Under the pieces are notes generated by a model. That model had not been told where the DNA came from and made no database searches. It worked only from the letters and a program-made list of their open reading frames with translations. 64,000 nucleotides of DNA, taken from positions 62,001 to 126,000 of the forward strand of contig WGMM01000006.1 in the NCBI GenBank assembly GCA_016125085.1, in the 5' to 3' direction. The stretch is from a bacterium (GTDB lineage Bacteria; Planctomycetota; Planctomycetia; Isosphaerales; Isosphaeraceae). This document shows, piece by piece, positions 27,871-37,008 of this stretch (positions are counted from its first letter, which is position 1; each line of letters begins with the position of its first letter). The translations under genes were made by a program, and so were the position numbers.

Positions 27871-28347
27871 TCAAGACTGTCGGCGAAATTCGCCGGACCG
27901 GCCGCCTGACTTGGATTCGAGTCGAATCGCTTCGATGGTCATTTCCCGGTCGAGCGCCTTGCACATATCGTATATCGTAAGCGCTGCGGTAGAAACGGCC
28001 ACGAGAGCTTCCATTTCCACGCCGGTTCGAGCCGTGGCCCGAACCGTCGCGTGAATTCTCAGCTTCGTCCGAGATTCCTCGCGAAAATGAACCTCGACCC
28101 CATCCAGCCCGATGGAGTGACACAAGGGGATGAGCATGTCCGTCCGCTTGGCGGCCTGAATGCCCGCGATGCGGGCCGCCGCCAGAACGTCGCCTTTGCG
28201 ATTCGTGTCGCCACGAATCGCATCGAGTGTCGCTGACTGCATGCAGACCAGGCCCGAAGCCTCGGCGACACGGTGCGTTACGGATTTCTCCGCCACGTTC
28301 ACCATCCGGGCCTGACCCGATTCGTCCAGATGCGACCATTCCGCCAT
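27871..28347 (-). CDS. moaC: cyclic pyranopterin monophosphate synthase MoaC
   Basis: A 158-residue MoaC, which converts the MoaA product to cyclic pyranopterin monophosphate in molybdenum cofactor synthesis. MVNVAEKSVTHRVAEASG, the GDVLAAARIAGIQAAKRT stretch, IPLCHS and GVEMEALVAVSTAALTIYDM are the typical family blocks. The start at 28347 fits the usual ~160-residue length; a 52-residue in-frame extension upstream is rejected because it crosses the TATAAT box. No other moa gene is in the window. Confidence 0.93.
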   Translation of the reverse strand: MAEWSHLDESGQARMVNVAEKSVTHRVAEASGLVCMQSATLDAIRGDTNRKGDVLAAARIAGIQAAKRTDMLIPLCHSIGLDGVEVHFREESRTKLRIHATVRATARTGVEMEALVAVSTAALTIYDMCKALDREMTIEAIRLESKSGGRSGEFRRQS

Positions 28348-28393
28348 GCCTTGTATTGACCTCACTCGACCGTTCTTTCGGTTCTTACTGAAA

Positions 28394-28422
28394 ATTATAG
28401 AAACCGTACGGTACATCGCTAC
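28394..28422 (-). promoter_or_regulatory. possible moaC promoter
   Basis: A perfect TATAAT -10 box on the minus strand (28394-28399), about 45 bases upstream of the moaC ATG. The -35 region is poor (GTAGCG at 28417-28422). The sequence CCGTACGG just upstream is a small palindrome that could be an operator. Confidence 0.35.
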
Positions 28423-28466
28423 CCCATTTTCCGCATTCGAACGGAAATCTGTCGCGAGCGGCCTTT

Positions 28467-30059
28467 CTATCGATCCTCGCAAGATCCCTTCGGGCCGCAC
28501 CATATGGCCGCAAGCCAGACGCCGTCCCGCTGCCGCACCGCGACCGGCGGTTTCGAGCGAATCCAGTCATCGAGCCCTTCGGGCCAATACGACGGCCGAC
28601 GATAAATCACCAGCCAATGAGCATCGCGCCAGCGGCTTTGTTCTTCGAACGTCATGCCTTTACGCAGCAGCGCATCCGGAGTAAGGAACGCCGCCTGACC
28701 ACCTGCAAGCGTCGGCACCACCGCCACTTTCTCGCCAGGTTTCACGAGACGTTCGATCTCGTCCATCAGGGTCGAATCGACGGCATCCCCCCAATAGTTG
28801 AGATCCATCCCCCTCGATTCGAAGCCGCGAATTCCGCCAGCCAGCGGGCTCACATAACTCAGCGGCGATGGCTTCAGGCATGGCACGATCAGCAAGATCG
28901 CCAGAACCGCACCGGACAACACCGGCGACCAGCGAGCGTAACCTTTTTCGGCAAGATTCCGGCGAATGCCTTCGAATCCGGTACCGGCCAGAGCCGCGAC
29001 AGCTGGCCACAGAACGAGAAACAGCCTGTCGGTGTCGTAGCGTGCGATGGGCAGGCTGAAAAGAACCAGAAGGCCCACCGGAATCAGGCTGAACGATCGG
29101 TCAATGCGCTGCCCCGGCGTTCTCCAGGCCATGAACGCTCCAGTGGCGCACAGAACGAGTACCACGGGCGGCACTGAGGCGAACCACTGAACGACAGCAT
29201 AATGCCAGGGCAGGCGATCGTCGGCATAGATCTGGCCGAAGTACATGACGTTCAGATGCGTCCGATCGACGCTCGAGAGAAAATAGGCCCGCAGCCTGGC
29301 GGAACTTTCGTACCACATCCAGGGCCAGCCGGCGACCCACCAGAGGGGGACGGTCGCAAGGCCGGCGAAACCAGCGAGTCTCGACCGCCAGGATGTCGGC
29401 GTGAAGAAGATGACCACGACGATCCAGGGCAGAATCAGCCAGCCCTGAAGCTTCGTCAGGCATGCCAGACCTGTGCCGAATCCGGCCAGGAGCGATCTCT
29501 TTGCCGCAGGCGATTCGCTCCAGCGCAGCCAGGCGGCGACCGCCAGGAACCACGTCAGATTGAGTACGCTTTCGAGCGCGGCCAGGTGCGCATGGCCGAA
29601 CACGTGGGGCAGACACGCATAGCTGATCGCGGCGGCCCATCCCGCCGGGCGGCCGTGGCGTTTCGTGACGAAATGGCCCAGCAAGGCTATGGTCAGCCCG
29701 AATGCCGCGGCCGATCCGATCCGGGCCCCGGCGATATTCAGGCCAGTTGGGTCGGCGTTGCCAGTGAAGGCAAGCCGAACCGGTTCGAGCAGATAAGAAA
29801 AAGCCCCGAGCACCCATCGAGCCAGTGGCGGGTGGTCCGGATTGCCGCCGAACATGCGGCGCACGCCTTCGGGGCCAAAGGCTTCGCCTTTCAGATCGAA
29901 CGCCGTTTTCCAGTAATGTCGCCCCGGGGCGACGTCCAGCGGTTCGTCGATCGTCACACCGACCTGGGTGACTCCGAGGCAAACCCACAAAAAAGCGGCG
30001 ATACCGGCCCAGCGGGGGTCGGTTCGGCGCGGCTTTCGATCATTCACGGAAAACGACAT
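28467..30059 (-). CDS. GT-C family membrane glycosyltransferase (GT39/ArnT-like)
   Basis: A 530-residue polytopic membrane protein. The first loop carries an acidic pair, VTIDEPLDVA (Asp38, Glu39), as in lipid-linked-sugar glycosyltransferases of the PMT/ArnT group; NPDHPPLARWVLGAFSYL and several long hydrophobic helices follow. A soluble C-terminal region of ~120 residues ends the protein. It would transfer a sugar from a polyprenyl carrier to protein or lipid outside the cytoplasm. Substrate unknown. It is 120 bases upstream of moaC on the same strand. Confidence 0.75.
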   Translation of the reverse strand: MSFSVNDRKPRRTDPRWAGIAAFLWVCLGVTQVGVTIDEPLDVAPGRHYWKTAFDLKGEAFGPEGVRRMFGGNPDHPPLARWVLGAFSYLLEPVRLAFTGNADPTGLNIAGARIGSAAAFGLTIALLGHFVTKRHGRPAGWAAAISYACLPHVFGHAHLAALESVLNLTWFLAVAAWLRWSESPAAKRSLLAGFGTGLACLTKLQGWLILPWIVVVIFFTPTSWRSRLAGFAGLATVPLWWVAGWPWMWYESSARLRAYFLSSVDRTHLNVMYFGQIYADDRLPWHYAVVQWFASVPPVVLVLCATGAFMAWRTPGQRIDRSFSLIPVGLLVLFSLPIARYDTDRLFLVLWPAVAALAGTGFEGIRRNLAEKGYARWSPVLSGAVLAILLIVPCLKPSPLSYVSPLAGGIRGFESRGMDLNYWGDAVDSTLMDEIERLVKPGEKVAVVPTLAGGQAAFLTPDALLRKGMTFEEQSRWRDAHWLVIYRRPSYWPEGLDDWIRSKPPVAVRQRDGVWLAAIWCGPKGSCEDR

Positions 30060-30173
30060 GGCGATGTGGTCACCTCGCCCGCATCATAAACGAAACGAAC
30101 CGTGCGTCGAAACCGGAGATCGCTCCAGGTTCGGGGCACGGTCGTATCGTCGTTCGGAGACTTTGGCGAGATC

Positions 30174-30749
30174 TCAGATCTCGTCGGTCTTCTTCTGCGA
30201 AATCAAACGCTTGATGCGTTCGTTCAGAAGGGCACCATCGAACGGTTTCTTGAACGCGTCGTTGAACCCGAGGGAATAAATTTCAGGGCCCGGGGTTTCG
30301 CTGGTCAGGGCGATGAGAACGGTGTTGATGTGATCCTGGCTGCGACGCAGGTTCTGGGCGATTTGACCGGCTTCGATCCGGCCGATCGCCATGTCGATGA
30401 TAATGCAGTCCGGGTGGAAGCTCTCGGCACGAATGCCAGCCTCGAAGCCGGACGAAGCCGTTTCGAGCCGGAAGTCGTCCGATTCACGCAGGTGATCTTT
30501 GAGTTGCGACATCAGCGGGGCATCGGCGCCGACGACCAGCACCTTGTTGTAGACTTCGGCTTCGAGATCGCCGAGAGGCATGCCATGCTCCTTGAGGAAG
30601 CGCAGCAGGTGCTCGCGGGGAATTCGCCTGTCCTGGGACCCGGGGATGCGATAGCCACGCAGCCGGCCGGAGTCAAACCACTTGCTCACGGTTCGGGGTG
30701 CCACCTTGCAAATCTTCGCGACTTGGCCGGTGGTGTAAACCTTTTTCAT
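30174..30749 (-). CDS. HTH DNA-binding protein with a degenerate receiver domain
   Basis: A 191-residue protein. Residues 1-60 are a MerR/excisionase-type winged helix (VYTTGQVAKICKVAPRTVSK, YRIPGSQDRRIPREHLLRFL). Residues 68-190 follow the receiver fold: beta1 VLVVGADAPLM, phospho-acceptor-like Asp119 in DCIIIDMAIG, Thr149 in LIALTSE and Lys167/168 in FKKPFD. The acidic pair normally after beta1 is Gly74-Ala75, leaving only Asp76, so Mg-dependent phosphorylation is doubtful. The DNA-binding domain is N-terminal, reversed from most response regulators. No histidine kinase is nearby. The stop codon lies in the loop of a small hairpin (30167-30183). Confidence 0.8.
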   Translation of the reverse strand: MKKVYTTGQVAKICKVAPRTVSKWFDSGRLRGYRIPGSQDRRIPREHLLRFLKEHGMPLGDLEAEVYNKVLVVGADAPLMSQLKDHLRESDDFRLETASSGFEAGIRAESFHPDCIIIDMAIGRIEAGQIAQNLRRSQDHINTVLIALTSETPGPEIYSLGFNDAFKKPFDGALLNERIKRLISQKKTDEI

Positions 30750-31298
30750 ATCGAGGACTCCACTCGCTTCCTAGTTGTGCGAGACCTCGGAGGTTGAGTC
30801 ACCAACCTTCCGGAATGGCCCGACGGTTTCTCACTCGAATCTGCCAGCGGCTGGATCGAGAATCCTTTCTCGATGACCTGACACCAGAGATTCACACGCA
30901 ACTCTTCCTGAACGCACCGCACGAATCGTGAACGACCCGCACGAAGGGACTTAGCCTGATCGCCAGGCTTCGAACCGACAGGCTTTCGCCCGTCCGCCCT
31001 GGAAGGGTGTCCTTGCTCAAGGGACGTTTGCGGCCAGCTCGGACCACTCAAAGAGATCTGGCGTGTCTCCTTTTCGTAGCAGACCTAACCGTCACAACTA
31101 ATTTTCGATCAGGAAGGCTCACAACTTTAATGCGGGATACTCCAAAATTGGCATTTAAGACAAAATGGAGACAAAGAGGGGTTTTGGCAATCCCGACACC
31201 TGCCCCGATCCTGCACGAAAAAAGGAACCGGCCACACTTATCGGTGCGGCCGGTTCCTCACGATGTGCAGGCGGATTCGAGCCGAACGGTTGTCCGGC
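30750..31298. other. intergenic region, no gene found
   Basis: About 550 bases without a supported gene. It holds an 8-bp inverted repeat (30855-30862 and 30867-30874), an AT-rich stretch around 31080-31190 that could carry the promoter of the HTH-receiver gene, and the terminator of the FlgI-HEAT gene at its right end. Confidence 0.4.
31218..31257 (-). terminator. Rho-independent terminator after the FlgI-HEAT gene
   Basis: On the minus strand GGAACCGGCC (31248-31257) pairs with GGCCGGTTCC (31224-31233) across a 14-base loop and is followed by TTTTTT. It lies 41 bases after the stop codon. Confidence 0.85.
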
Positions 31299-33266
31299 TC
31301 ACTCCGGCGGCAATTCGGGAAGCGCTGATTTCGAATTCGAAAACGGCAGATTCAGACGGAGCGATCGCAGAGGAGATTCCTTCGGAGACTTGTCCTCCGA
31401 CTCCCCGGTCTTGTCGTCACGTTGACCGAAACCGCGAAACTTCGGAAGCTTGAAGATTCGCCGGGGACCTTTCTCTTCAGCATCGTCCGGATCTTCCGCA
31501 GACGCCTTTCGCAGAGAGCCGTCCTGCTTCGGCTTTTCGTCGAGACGTTTTCCGTCGATCTGGGCCTGGGCATATTTTTCGGAAGTCACCGGCCTGGCAT
31601 CGGCCAGCAACTGCCCCTGCAGGTTGTGCTGCTTCGAAGCCGAGTTGAGCAGTTCGACGATTTCCGGGTAGGTGGCACCAAGATTGGCGACTTCGCGAAT
31701 CACGTCCTTCATCGCGAGCGAGGAGACGACCTTCTTTTCGAAGTCGAGCGAGTTCCGCGTGATCCGCGAAATTTCGACTTTCTCGTCGCTCTCCGAAGCG
31801 TTCAGGATGATCGACCCGCCCCCGCCCAGAACGATCGGCGTCTCCAGCTTCTGATTCTCGCCGAACAGAACGATTTCTGCCCGGTTCGATCGTGTGAAGT
31901 GCACCATGGGCGGGCCATCGCTCGGAACGACATACAGCTCGAACGGGTCGTCGACCGTCGTGCCGCGTCGCCGGCGTGACTGGATCTCCGAAATCGCCGC
32001 GGCCATGTTGTCCGAACCCTGGTCAGGGCTGCGCTCCTTCATAACCGAAACCCGGCCAAGGTAAGCGTTTTCGGGATCGGCCGTACGCAGGGCGGCGAAG
32101 GCCCCATAACGGATGACCGGATCCGCATCGCTCATCAACGACCGAAGCGCCATCATCGCCGCGGGCTGATCGGCTGCCGCCAGTGCCGCCAGTGCGAAAG
32201 CCCGCAGGTCAGGCGACTTGAGAGCGGCATCCTTGAGCACCGCAACACCTGACTCTTTCTGGAGATAAGCCAGTGCTTCAGCGGCGAAGAAGCGGGCCTC
32301 GAGATCCCGGCTCTTCAAGCCTTCCTCAAGAACTTCGACCCCAGGCTGGCCGGCACCTTCGAGCTTGAGAGCCGCGATCCCGGCCTTTTTGGGATCCTTC
32401 AGTTCTTCACGCCACTGAGCGAGCCGGGCTGTCCGGACATCATCCCTGTCCACGATCGGCAGCAGCTTCACCACCTGGAAGAACCGGGCCTGATTCTGGT
32501 GATAGACCTGCGGCACCTTAAGTTCCAGGAATTGATCCGTCTTCGCCGTCGCGACCCCGCGCGACTCCGGACCGATCCTGACCGCGAACCGGCGGTTGAT
32601 CACATCCTGCACCAGGGCCGATGAGCGAATGCTCTGATGCTTTTCCTTAAGTGCAAGCCGGTAGGGCACTTCCTTCTTAACTCTAGCCCCGCCCAGGACA
32701 CGGCCACTCTTCGGGTTTTCGGCGTTTTTGTCATCCCCGATCATGATCGGGCCATAGGCGGAAGCCAGCGGCGACCCTTCCTTGATGTCCCGCTCAGTCA
32801 TCAGCACTTCCCTGAGCGTCGTCCGCATCAGGTATCCGCCGGCGAGGCTCGTCGTCCCGCTGTTGGGGGTCAACTCCACAGTGACGTCGATCGGGTCGGT
32901 CGTCGAAAGGCCCGCAGGGATCGTCGCTCGGACGATCACCATCGAAGTGTTGGGCGACTCGAGAATTCGGGCCGGCGAATCGACGCCCGCCTTGCGCATC
33001 TGCGTAAGAAGTTCTTCGCGATAAACACCTGATTCCGGATCCGAACCGGTTCCGTTCAAGCCCACGACAAGGCCGACGCCTTCGACTTTCTGCGTCCGCT
33101 TGGCACCGACGATCGCCCAGTCGCCGACCGTATCGTTCAATTTAGGCGAAGCGGATGTGAGCTTCGGACCAGGGCTATCCGCCCCCGCGATCAGGGCCGC
33201 ACCGGCAAGCGCAGCCAGAGCGCCTCTTCGGTTCGTCTCGAAGTGAAGCAAGGGACCAGCCTCCAT
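31299..33266 (-). CDS. FlgI-like domain protein with HEAT repeats
   Basis: A 655-residue exported protein. The N-terminus has a twin-Arg and a hydrophobic core (NRRGALAALAGAALIAGA). Residues ~48-270 resemble the flagellar P-ring protein FlgI: VEGVGLVVGLNGTG (61-74), EELLTQMRKAGVDSPARIL, SMVIVRATIPAGLSTTDPID and the GTTSLAGGYLMRTTLRE block. Residues ~275-412 are HEAT-like (AALKLEGAGQPGVEVLEEGL, EARFFAAEALAYLQKESGVA), then a beta-rich domain and a charged tail. FlgI proper is ~350 residues without HEAT repeats. No flagellar gene is in the window, so a P-ring role is unlikely; an envelope scaffold is a guess. Confidence 0.72.
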   Translation of the reverse strand: MEAGPLLHFETNRRGALAALAGAALIAGADSPGPKLTSASPKLNDTVGDWAIVGAKRTQKVEGVGLVVGLNGTGSDPESGVYREELLTQMRKAGVDSPARILESPNTSMVIVRATIPAGLSTTDPIDVTVELTPNSGTTSLAGGYLMRTTLREVLMTERDIKEGSPLASAYGPIMIGDDKNAENPKSGRVLGGARVKKEVPYRLALKEKHQSIRSSALVQDVINRRFAVRIGPESRGVATAKTDQFLELKVPQVYHQNQARFFQVVKLLPIVDRDDVRTARLAQWREELKDPKKAGIAALKLEGAGQPGVEVLEEGLKSRDLEARFFAAEALAYLQKESGVAVLKDAALKSPDLRAFALAALAAADQPAAMMALRSLMSDADPVIRYGAFAALRTADPENAYLGRVSVMKERSPDQGSDNMAAAISEIQSRRRRGTTVDDPFELYVVPSDGPPMVHFTRSNRAEIVLFGENQKLETPIVLGGGGSIILNASESDEKVEISRITRNSLDFEKKVVSSLAMKDVIREVANLGATYPEIVELLNSASKQHNLQGQLLADARPVTSEKYAQAQIDGKRLDEKPKQDGSLRKASAEDPDDAEEKGPRRIFKLPKFRGFGQRDDKTGESEDKSPKESPLRSLRLNLPFSNSKSALPELPPE

Positions 33267-33455
33267 GCGAGTTCGTCCAGCCCGCCATTCGGGAGAACAT
33301 CCTGTTCTCCGGGAGTCAACGCCGGGCCATTCCGGCCGAAATCGCAATTTCGCGCCGGAACTTTGCACGGTTTTCTATCCCAAACCGCCAGCTTGGTCAA
33401 CATCAATTTGATTGTCGAGCCGATTGCTGAATCTGGCCAGCGTCGAGTCGAAAGT

Positions 33456-34646
33456 TCAATCGGCCTGCGACAGCCGCTTGACCGAATCCCCGCCGACCAG
33501 ATTGTGCATCTCCCGCAGTATTCCCAAAACTTTTTCCCGATAAGGATAGTCTGCAAGAGCCGCCTTCAGTTCGGTTTCGACGCTCGCCAGATTCGCGGCG
33601 TTGACTCCCGGGAACCAGTGCCCGCCATTGCCCAGCAGGTTGTAGCGCATGCGGGCGTAATCGGTCAGGTCGAAGGCTTTCAGCAAATTCCAGAGCCACA
33701 CGATGATTTGCAGATTGATCTGGCCCGGGGTTTCTTCCCAGCGTGGCAGGCCGTTCGACCAGCCAGCCAGCCAGTCGGCCCCGACGGCGTCGGCATAGGC
33801 CTTCTGAAGCCGTTCGAGTATCGGCGGAAGGATTTTGTCCGCCGTTTCGAGCGACTTGAGCCCGGCGATGTGTTCGTCGAAATCCGATGGCCGGGCCGCG
33901 CCGAGCGAAAGCGTATGAATCTGAGAGTGGGACAGGCAGAAAAGATCGTTGAACTGCATCGGCGTGAGAGGCTTGCAGAGTTCGACCAGCTTCGGCGTCG
34001 GCTTATAGAGCATGCCGCCCTTGTCCGAAGGGCTGATGATGAACACGCCCATATCGTGCCGGGTGGCCGCTTCGATCGCGGCCGAGTTGTTCCTGAAAAT
34101 CCAGTAATAGTGCAGATTGACGTAGTCGAACCGGCCCGATTCGATCGTGGAGACGATCAGGTCCGTCGGCCCGTGGGTCGAAAAACCGATGTGCCGCACA
34201 AGCCCTTCCTTGCGCAGTTTCTCGGCTTCGTCCATGCAGCCGCCGGGGCGGAGCGACCAGTCGAATAATTCCTGATTGTTGATCCCGTGCAGTCCGAGCA
34301 GGTCGACGTATTCGAGGTTCAGGAGCTTCAGGCTGTGCTCGAACGTCCGGCGAAATTCGGCGGCATCTGCGAACGGGGGGACTTTCGTCTGCACGATGAT
34401 CCGTTCGCGCGGGAAGCTCGGCAGAATCTTGCCGAGCTGATATTCCGAAGTGCCGTATCCGCGGGCGGTTTCGATATGATTCACGCCCAGCTCGACCGCC
34501 CGGCGGATCGTCGCTTCCAGATTCGCCTGGCCTTCGGGGGTCTCGCCGCCAGCGTCCTCGTCTTTCCACGAATGCTGGTAGCGCATTCCGCCACAGGAAA
34601 ATACGGGCATCTGCAGTTCGGTTCGGCCGAATCTTCGATAGATCAT
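33456..34646 (-). CDS. aldo/keto reductase
   Basis: A 396-residue NADPH-dependent oxidoreductase of the AKR TIM-barrel family. The catalytic residues read Tyr64 in ARGYGTSE, Lys88 in QTKVPP and His120 in GLHGINN. The usual Asp of the tetrad (D-T-A-x-x-Y) is Glu59 here (IETARGYG). The protein is longer than the ~320-residue norm: a ~100-residue C-terminal extension (WETPGQINLQIIVWLWNLLK, YNLLGNGGHWFPG) resembles that of the ferredoxin-linked AKR subgroup but lacks its Cys cluster. Downstream of mdh on the same strand. Substrate unknown. Confidence 0.85.
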   Translation of the reverse strand: MIYRRFGRTELQMPVFSCGGMRYQHSWKDEDAGGETPEGQANLEATIRRAVELGVNHIETARGYGTSEYQLGKILPSFPRERIIVQTKVPPFADAAEFRRTFEHSLKLLNLEYVDLLGLHGINNQELFDWSLRPGGCMDEAEKLRKEGLVRHIGFSTHGPTDLIVSTIESGRFDYVNLHYYWIFRNNSAAIEAATRHDMGVFIISPSDKGGMLYKPTPKLVELCKPLTPMQFNDLFCLSHSQIHTLSLGAARPSDFDEHIAGLKSLETADKILPPILERLQKAYADAVGADWLAGWSNGLPRWEETPGQINLQIIVWLWNLLKAFDLTDYARMRYNLLGNGGHWFPGVNAANLASVETELKAALADYPYREKVLGILREMHNLVGGDSVKRLSQAD

Positions 34647-34754
34647 GAGCGTTCGAATTCCATGCGACGGGCGGAAACGGATGCGAATCAGGCGGACTCC
34701 GTCACGAAAACGGTGTCCGCCTCGATTTCGGTTTCGGATAAGTTCGCGAGAGCC

Positions 34755-35750
34755 TCAGATCGCTGGGCCGAGCAGATCCTTGACCACGTCGCGTTCGTCG
34801 GTCAGTTCCTTGACGCTGGCGTCGATCCGCTGCCGGGCCTTTTCGTCGACGACGAAATCGTCGATCACCTTGTAGTTCTTGCTGTCGGTCACATGCAGCG
34901 GCATCGAATAGATCAGGCCGGCGGGAATGCCGTATTGACCGGTCGAGCAGATGCCGGCCGATACGCAATCGCCGGCGGCCGTCGGGTTGACCATACTATG
35001 CACGTGAGCCAGTGCCGCATTGGCAGCCGAAGCCGCCGAGCTGGCGCCCCGGGCCTTGATCACAGCCCCGCCGCGCTTGGCGACGGTGGGGATGAAGGTT
35101 TCCTCAAGCCAGGCGTGGTCCGAAATCACTTCGGTCACAGGCTTGCCGCCGATACGTGCGTTCTTGTAGTCAGGATATTGGGTGTCGGAGTGATTTCCCC
35201 AGATCGCCATACGGGTGACCTGGCCCACATTCACTCCCGCCTTGGCGGCCAGCAGGCTGGCGGCACGGTTCTGGTCGAGGCGCGTCATCGCGAACCAGTT
35301 TTCGGGCTTGATCCGCGGTGCATGGCTCTTGGCGATCAGGGCATTCGTATTGCACGGGTTGGCAACGACAAGAATGCGGGCGTCGGCCGAGGCGACATCA
35401 TTGATCGCCTTGCCCTGACCGGTGAAGATCGGGCCGTTGGCCCGGATCAGATCGGCGCGGCTCATGCCGTCCTTACGCGGCATGCCACCGACGAGGATCA
35501 CCCAGTCGGCATCGGCGAAGGCCACTTCGGCCTTGTCCGAGGCCTGTACGTCAGCCAGCGTCGGAAAGGCGCAGTCCTCAAGTTCCATGATCGTGCCCTG
35601 GAGGTTGGGCAGGAACGGAGTGATTTCCAGAAGTCGCAGGCTTACGGGCGTTTGTGGCCCGAAGATCTGGCCCGAAGCGAGACGGAAGATCAGGGCATAA
35701 CCGATATTGCCGTTGGCACCACTGACAGCGACGCGAACTGGACGACTCAT
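34755..35750 (-). CDS. mdh: malate dehydrogenase
   Basis: A 331-residue NAD-dependent enzyme of the TCA cycle converting malate to oxaloacetate. The Rossmann motif SGANGNIGY (10-18), the substrate loop GGMPRKDGMSRADL with its Arg residues, the TRLDQNRA helix with Asp159 and the catalytic His187 in AIWGNHSDTQ are all present. This is the cytosolic-type MDH group, as in many planctomycetes and actinobacteria. A TATATT element at 35868-35873 on the minus strand is a possible -10 box. It is about 100 bases upstream of the aldo/keto reductase gene. Confidence 0.95.
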   Translation of the reverse strand: MSRPVRVAVSGANGNIGYALIFRLASGQIFGPQTPVSLRLLEITPFLPNLQGTIMELEDCAFPTLADVQASDKAEVAFADADWVILVGGMPRKDGMSRADLIRANGPIFTGQGKAINDVASADARILVVANPCNTNALIAKSHAPRIKPENWFAMTRLDQNRAASLLAAKAGVNVGQVTRMAIWGNHSDTQYPDYKNARIGGKPVTEVISDHAWLEETFIPTVAKRGGAVIKARGASSAASAANAALAHVHSMVNPTAAGDCVSAGICSTGQYGIPAGLIYSMPLHVTDSKNYKVIDDFVVDEKARQRIDASVKELTDERDVVKDLLGPAI

Positions 35751-35883
35751 GTGAATCTAGACCCCTGAAATTGTGCTGTTCGAAGGACGCCGATGCGACC
35801 GGGCTCGTTCGCCAGTTTTCGCCCCGGGTCCCGCCGCCATGAGAATCTCAGGCGGACATAATCGGACAATATAGTCGAATCGA

Positions 35884-36960
35884 TCAGCTGGAAAAAGACC
35901 CGTCGCCAGTGCCATCGTTCCTGGGGATGTCGTCCAGCCGATCATAAACCGTTGCTGCTCTTGCTTCTTTGCGCAATCGATCTTCGCGGTTCCAGCGCCA
36001 AACCGACGAACCGATCAAGATCGCGAACAGCCCCAGAAAGCCGAATGCCACGAGGGCGAAACCTCGATCGAATCGTTCCCGGATCAGGTCATTTCGTTGC
36101 CAGACGAGCCCGTGCCCCAGCAGAACCGGCGCAGAGCGGAAACCATCCTGTGCCCGATAGGCCCAGAGCTTCAGAAAATAGCCGGCCGTTTCCACGCGTT
36201 CCTGTAAATCCGTACCGAGCGGGAAGCCCTCCGGCAGGTTCGTCAGTTCGACGACCCAGGGGAATTTGCCGGAATCCTCAGTGAAAATCCAAAGTTCGTA
36301 GCGTTTCTTCAGGCCGTAGGCGTTGGGGTCGACGTCGTATGCCACGGCCCGCCGTACTGTGCCGCGTAGGCCAATGAGCTGCCCCCGATATTTTGGCGGG
36401 TCGTTTCGCGGGTCCTTGTACAAGTGGGCGAAGGTGACGTCGCGACGGGCATCGGCAATCAGCCGCTCCGGCTCGGCCTGCCGGGCCTTGTCGAGAAAGT
36501 GATAGTAAAGCGCCGGCGGGAGGTCGCGGTCCAGATCGACCAGTGATTCCATCAGAAACGGCAAGTCTTCGGCTCGCGTTCGCTCCGGGCCATCCACGGC
36601 AGACGAATACGCTGCACCGGGTTCGTTCGGCGTAATAGCCTGGCCGTCCGGTTCGCTTTTGTTTTCCGATCTTTCAGGGCTTTGGGCAGCCGTCACCGCT
36701 GAGGCCAGAATCATGCCCGGCGGCAGTTTCGGGCTGTCATCACGGGGTTCGATGAGGGCCGTGCCCTGGTTGGCGAGGCCGCCATTTCCGGAACCATCGG
36801 AACCGGACAAATCGAAAGCGGACCGGGTGAACATCGCCAGCAGCGCGACTACCATGAACAGCCGCAAACTCAGAAGGGCGATACGCCGGATCGGTCGATC
36901 GTTTGTGACCCGAGGGCCGAATTGCAGGCGGGGCCTGGGCGGATCGGCTTCATCGGTCAT
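35884..36960 (-). CDS. membrane protein with an OB-fold-like extracytoplasmic domain, unknown function
   Basis: A 358-residue protein. A TM segment (about 25-45, IALLSLRLFMVVALLAMF) and a second near residue 300 (RGFALVAFGFLGLFAILIGS) enclose an extracytoplasmic region. Within it PPKYRGQLIGLRGTVRRAVA, a YELWIFTED strand and VELTNLPEGFPLG suggest an OB-like barrel. GGGAGA upstream supports the start. It lies 48 bases after the O-antigen ligase-like gene, so it is the last cistron of the proS operon. No family name can be given; the call is based on composition and predicted strands only. Confidence 0.65.
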   Translation of the reverse strand: MTDEADPPRPRLQFGPRVTNDRPIRRIALLSLRLFMVVALLAMFTRSAFDLSGSDGSGNGGLANQGTALIEPRDDSPKLPPGMILASAVTAAQSPERSENKSEPDGQAITPNEPGAAYSSAVDGPERTRAEDLPFLMESLVDLDRDLPPALYYHFLDKARQAEPERLIADARRDVTFAHLYKDPRNDPPKYRGQLIGLRGTVRRAVAYDVDPNAYGLKKRYELWIFTEDSGKFPWVVELTNLPEGFPLGTDLQERVETAGYFLKLWAYRAQDGFRSAPVLLGHGLVWQRNDLIRERFDRGFALVAFGFLGLFAILIGSSVWRWNREDRLRKEARAATVYDRLDDIPRNDGTGDGSFSS

Positions 36961-37008
36961 AACGGGTCTCCCTCGGGCGATTCGGGCATTCGAAAAATCG
37001 CGAAATCG

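Noticed and set aside
33243-35768. long plus-strand frames opposite the aldo/keto reductase and mdh genes
   Set aside because: Both minus-strand genes have clear catalytic motifs; the antisense frames lack ribosome binding sites and domains.
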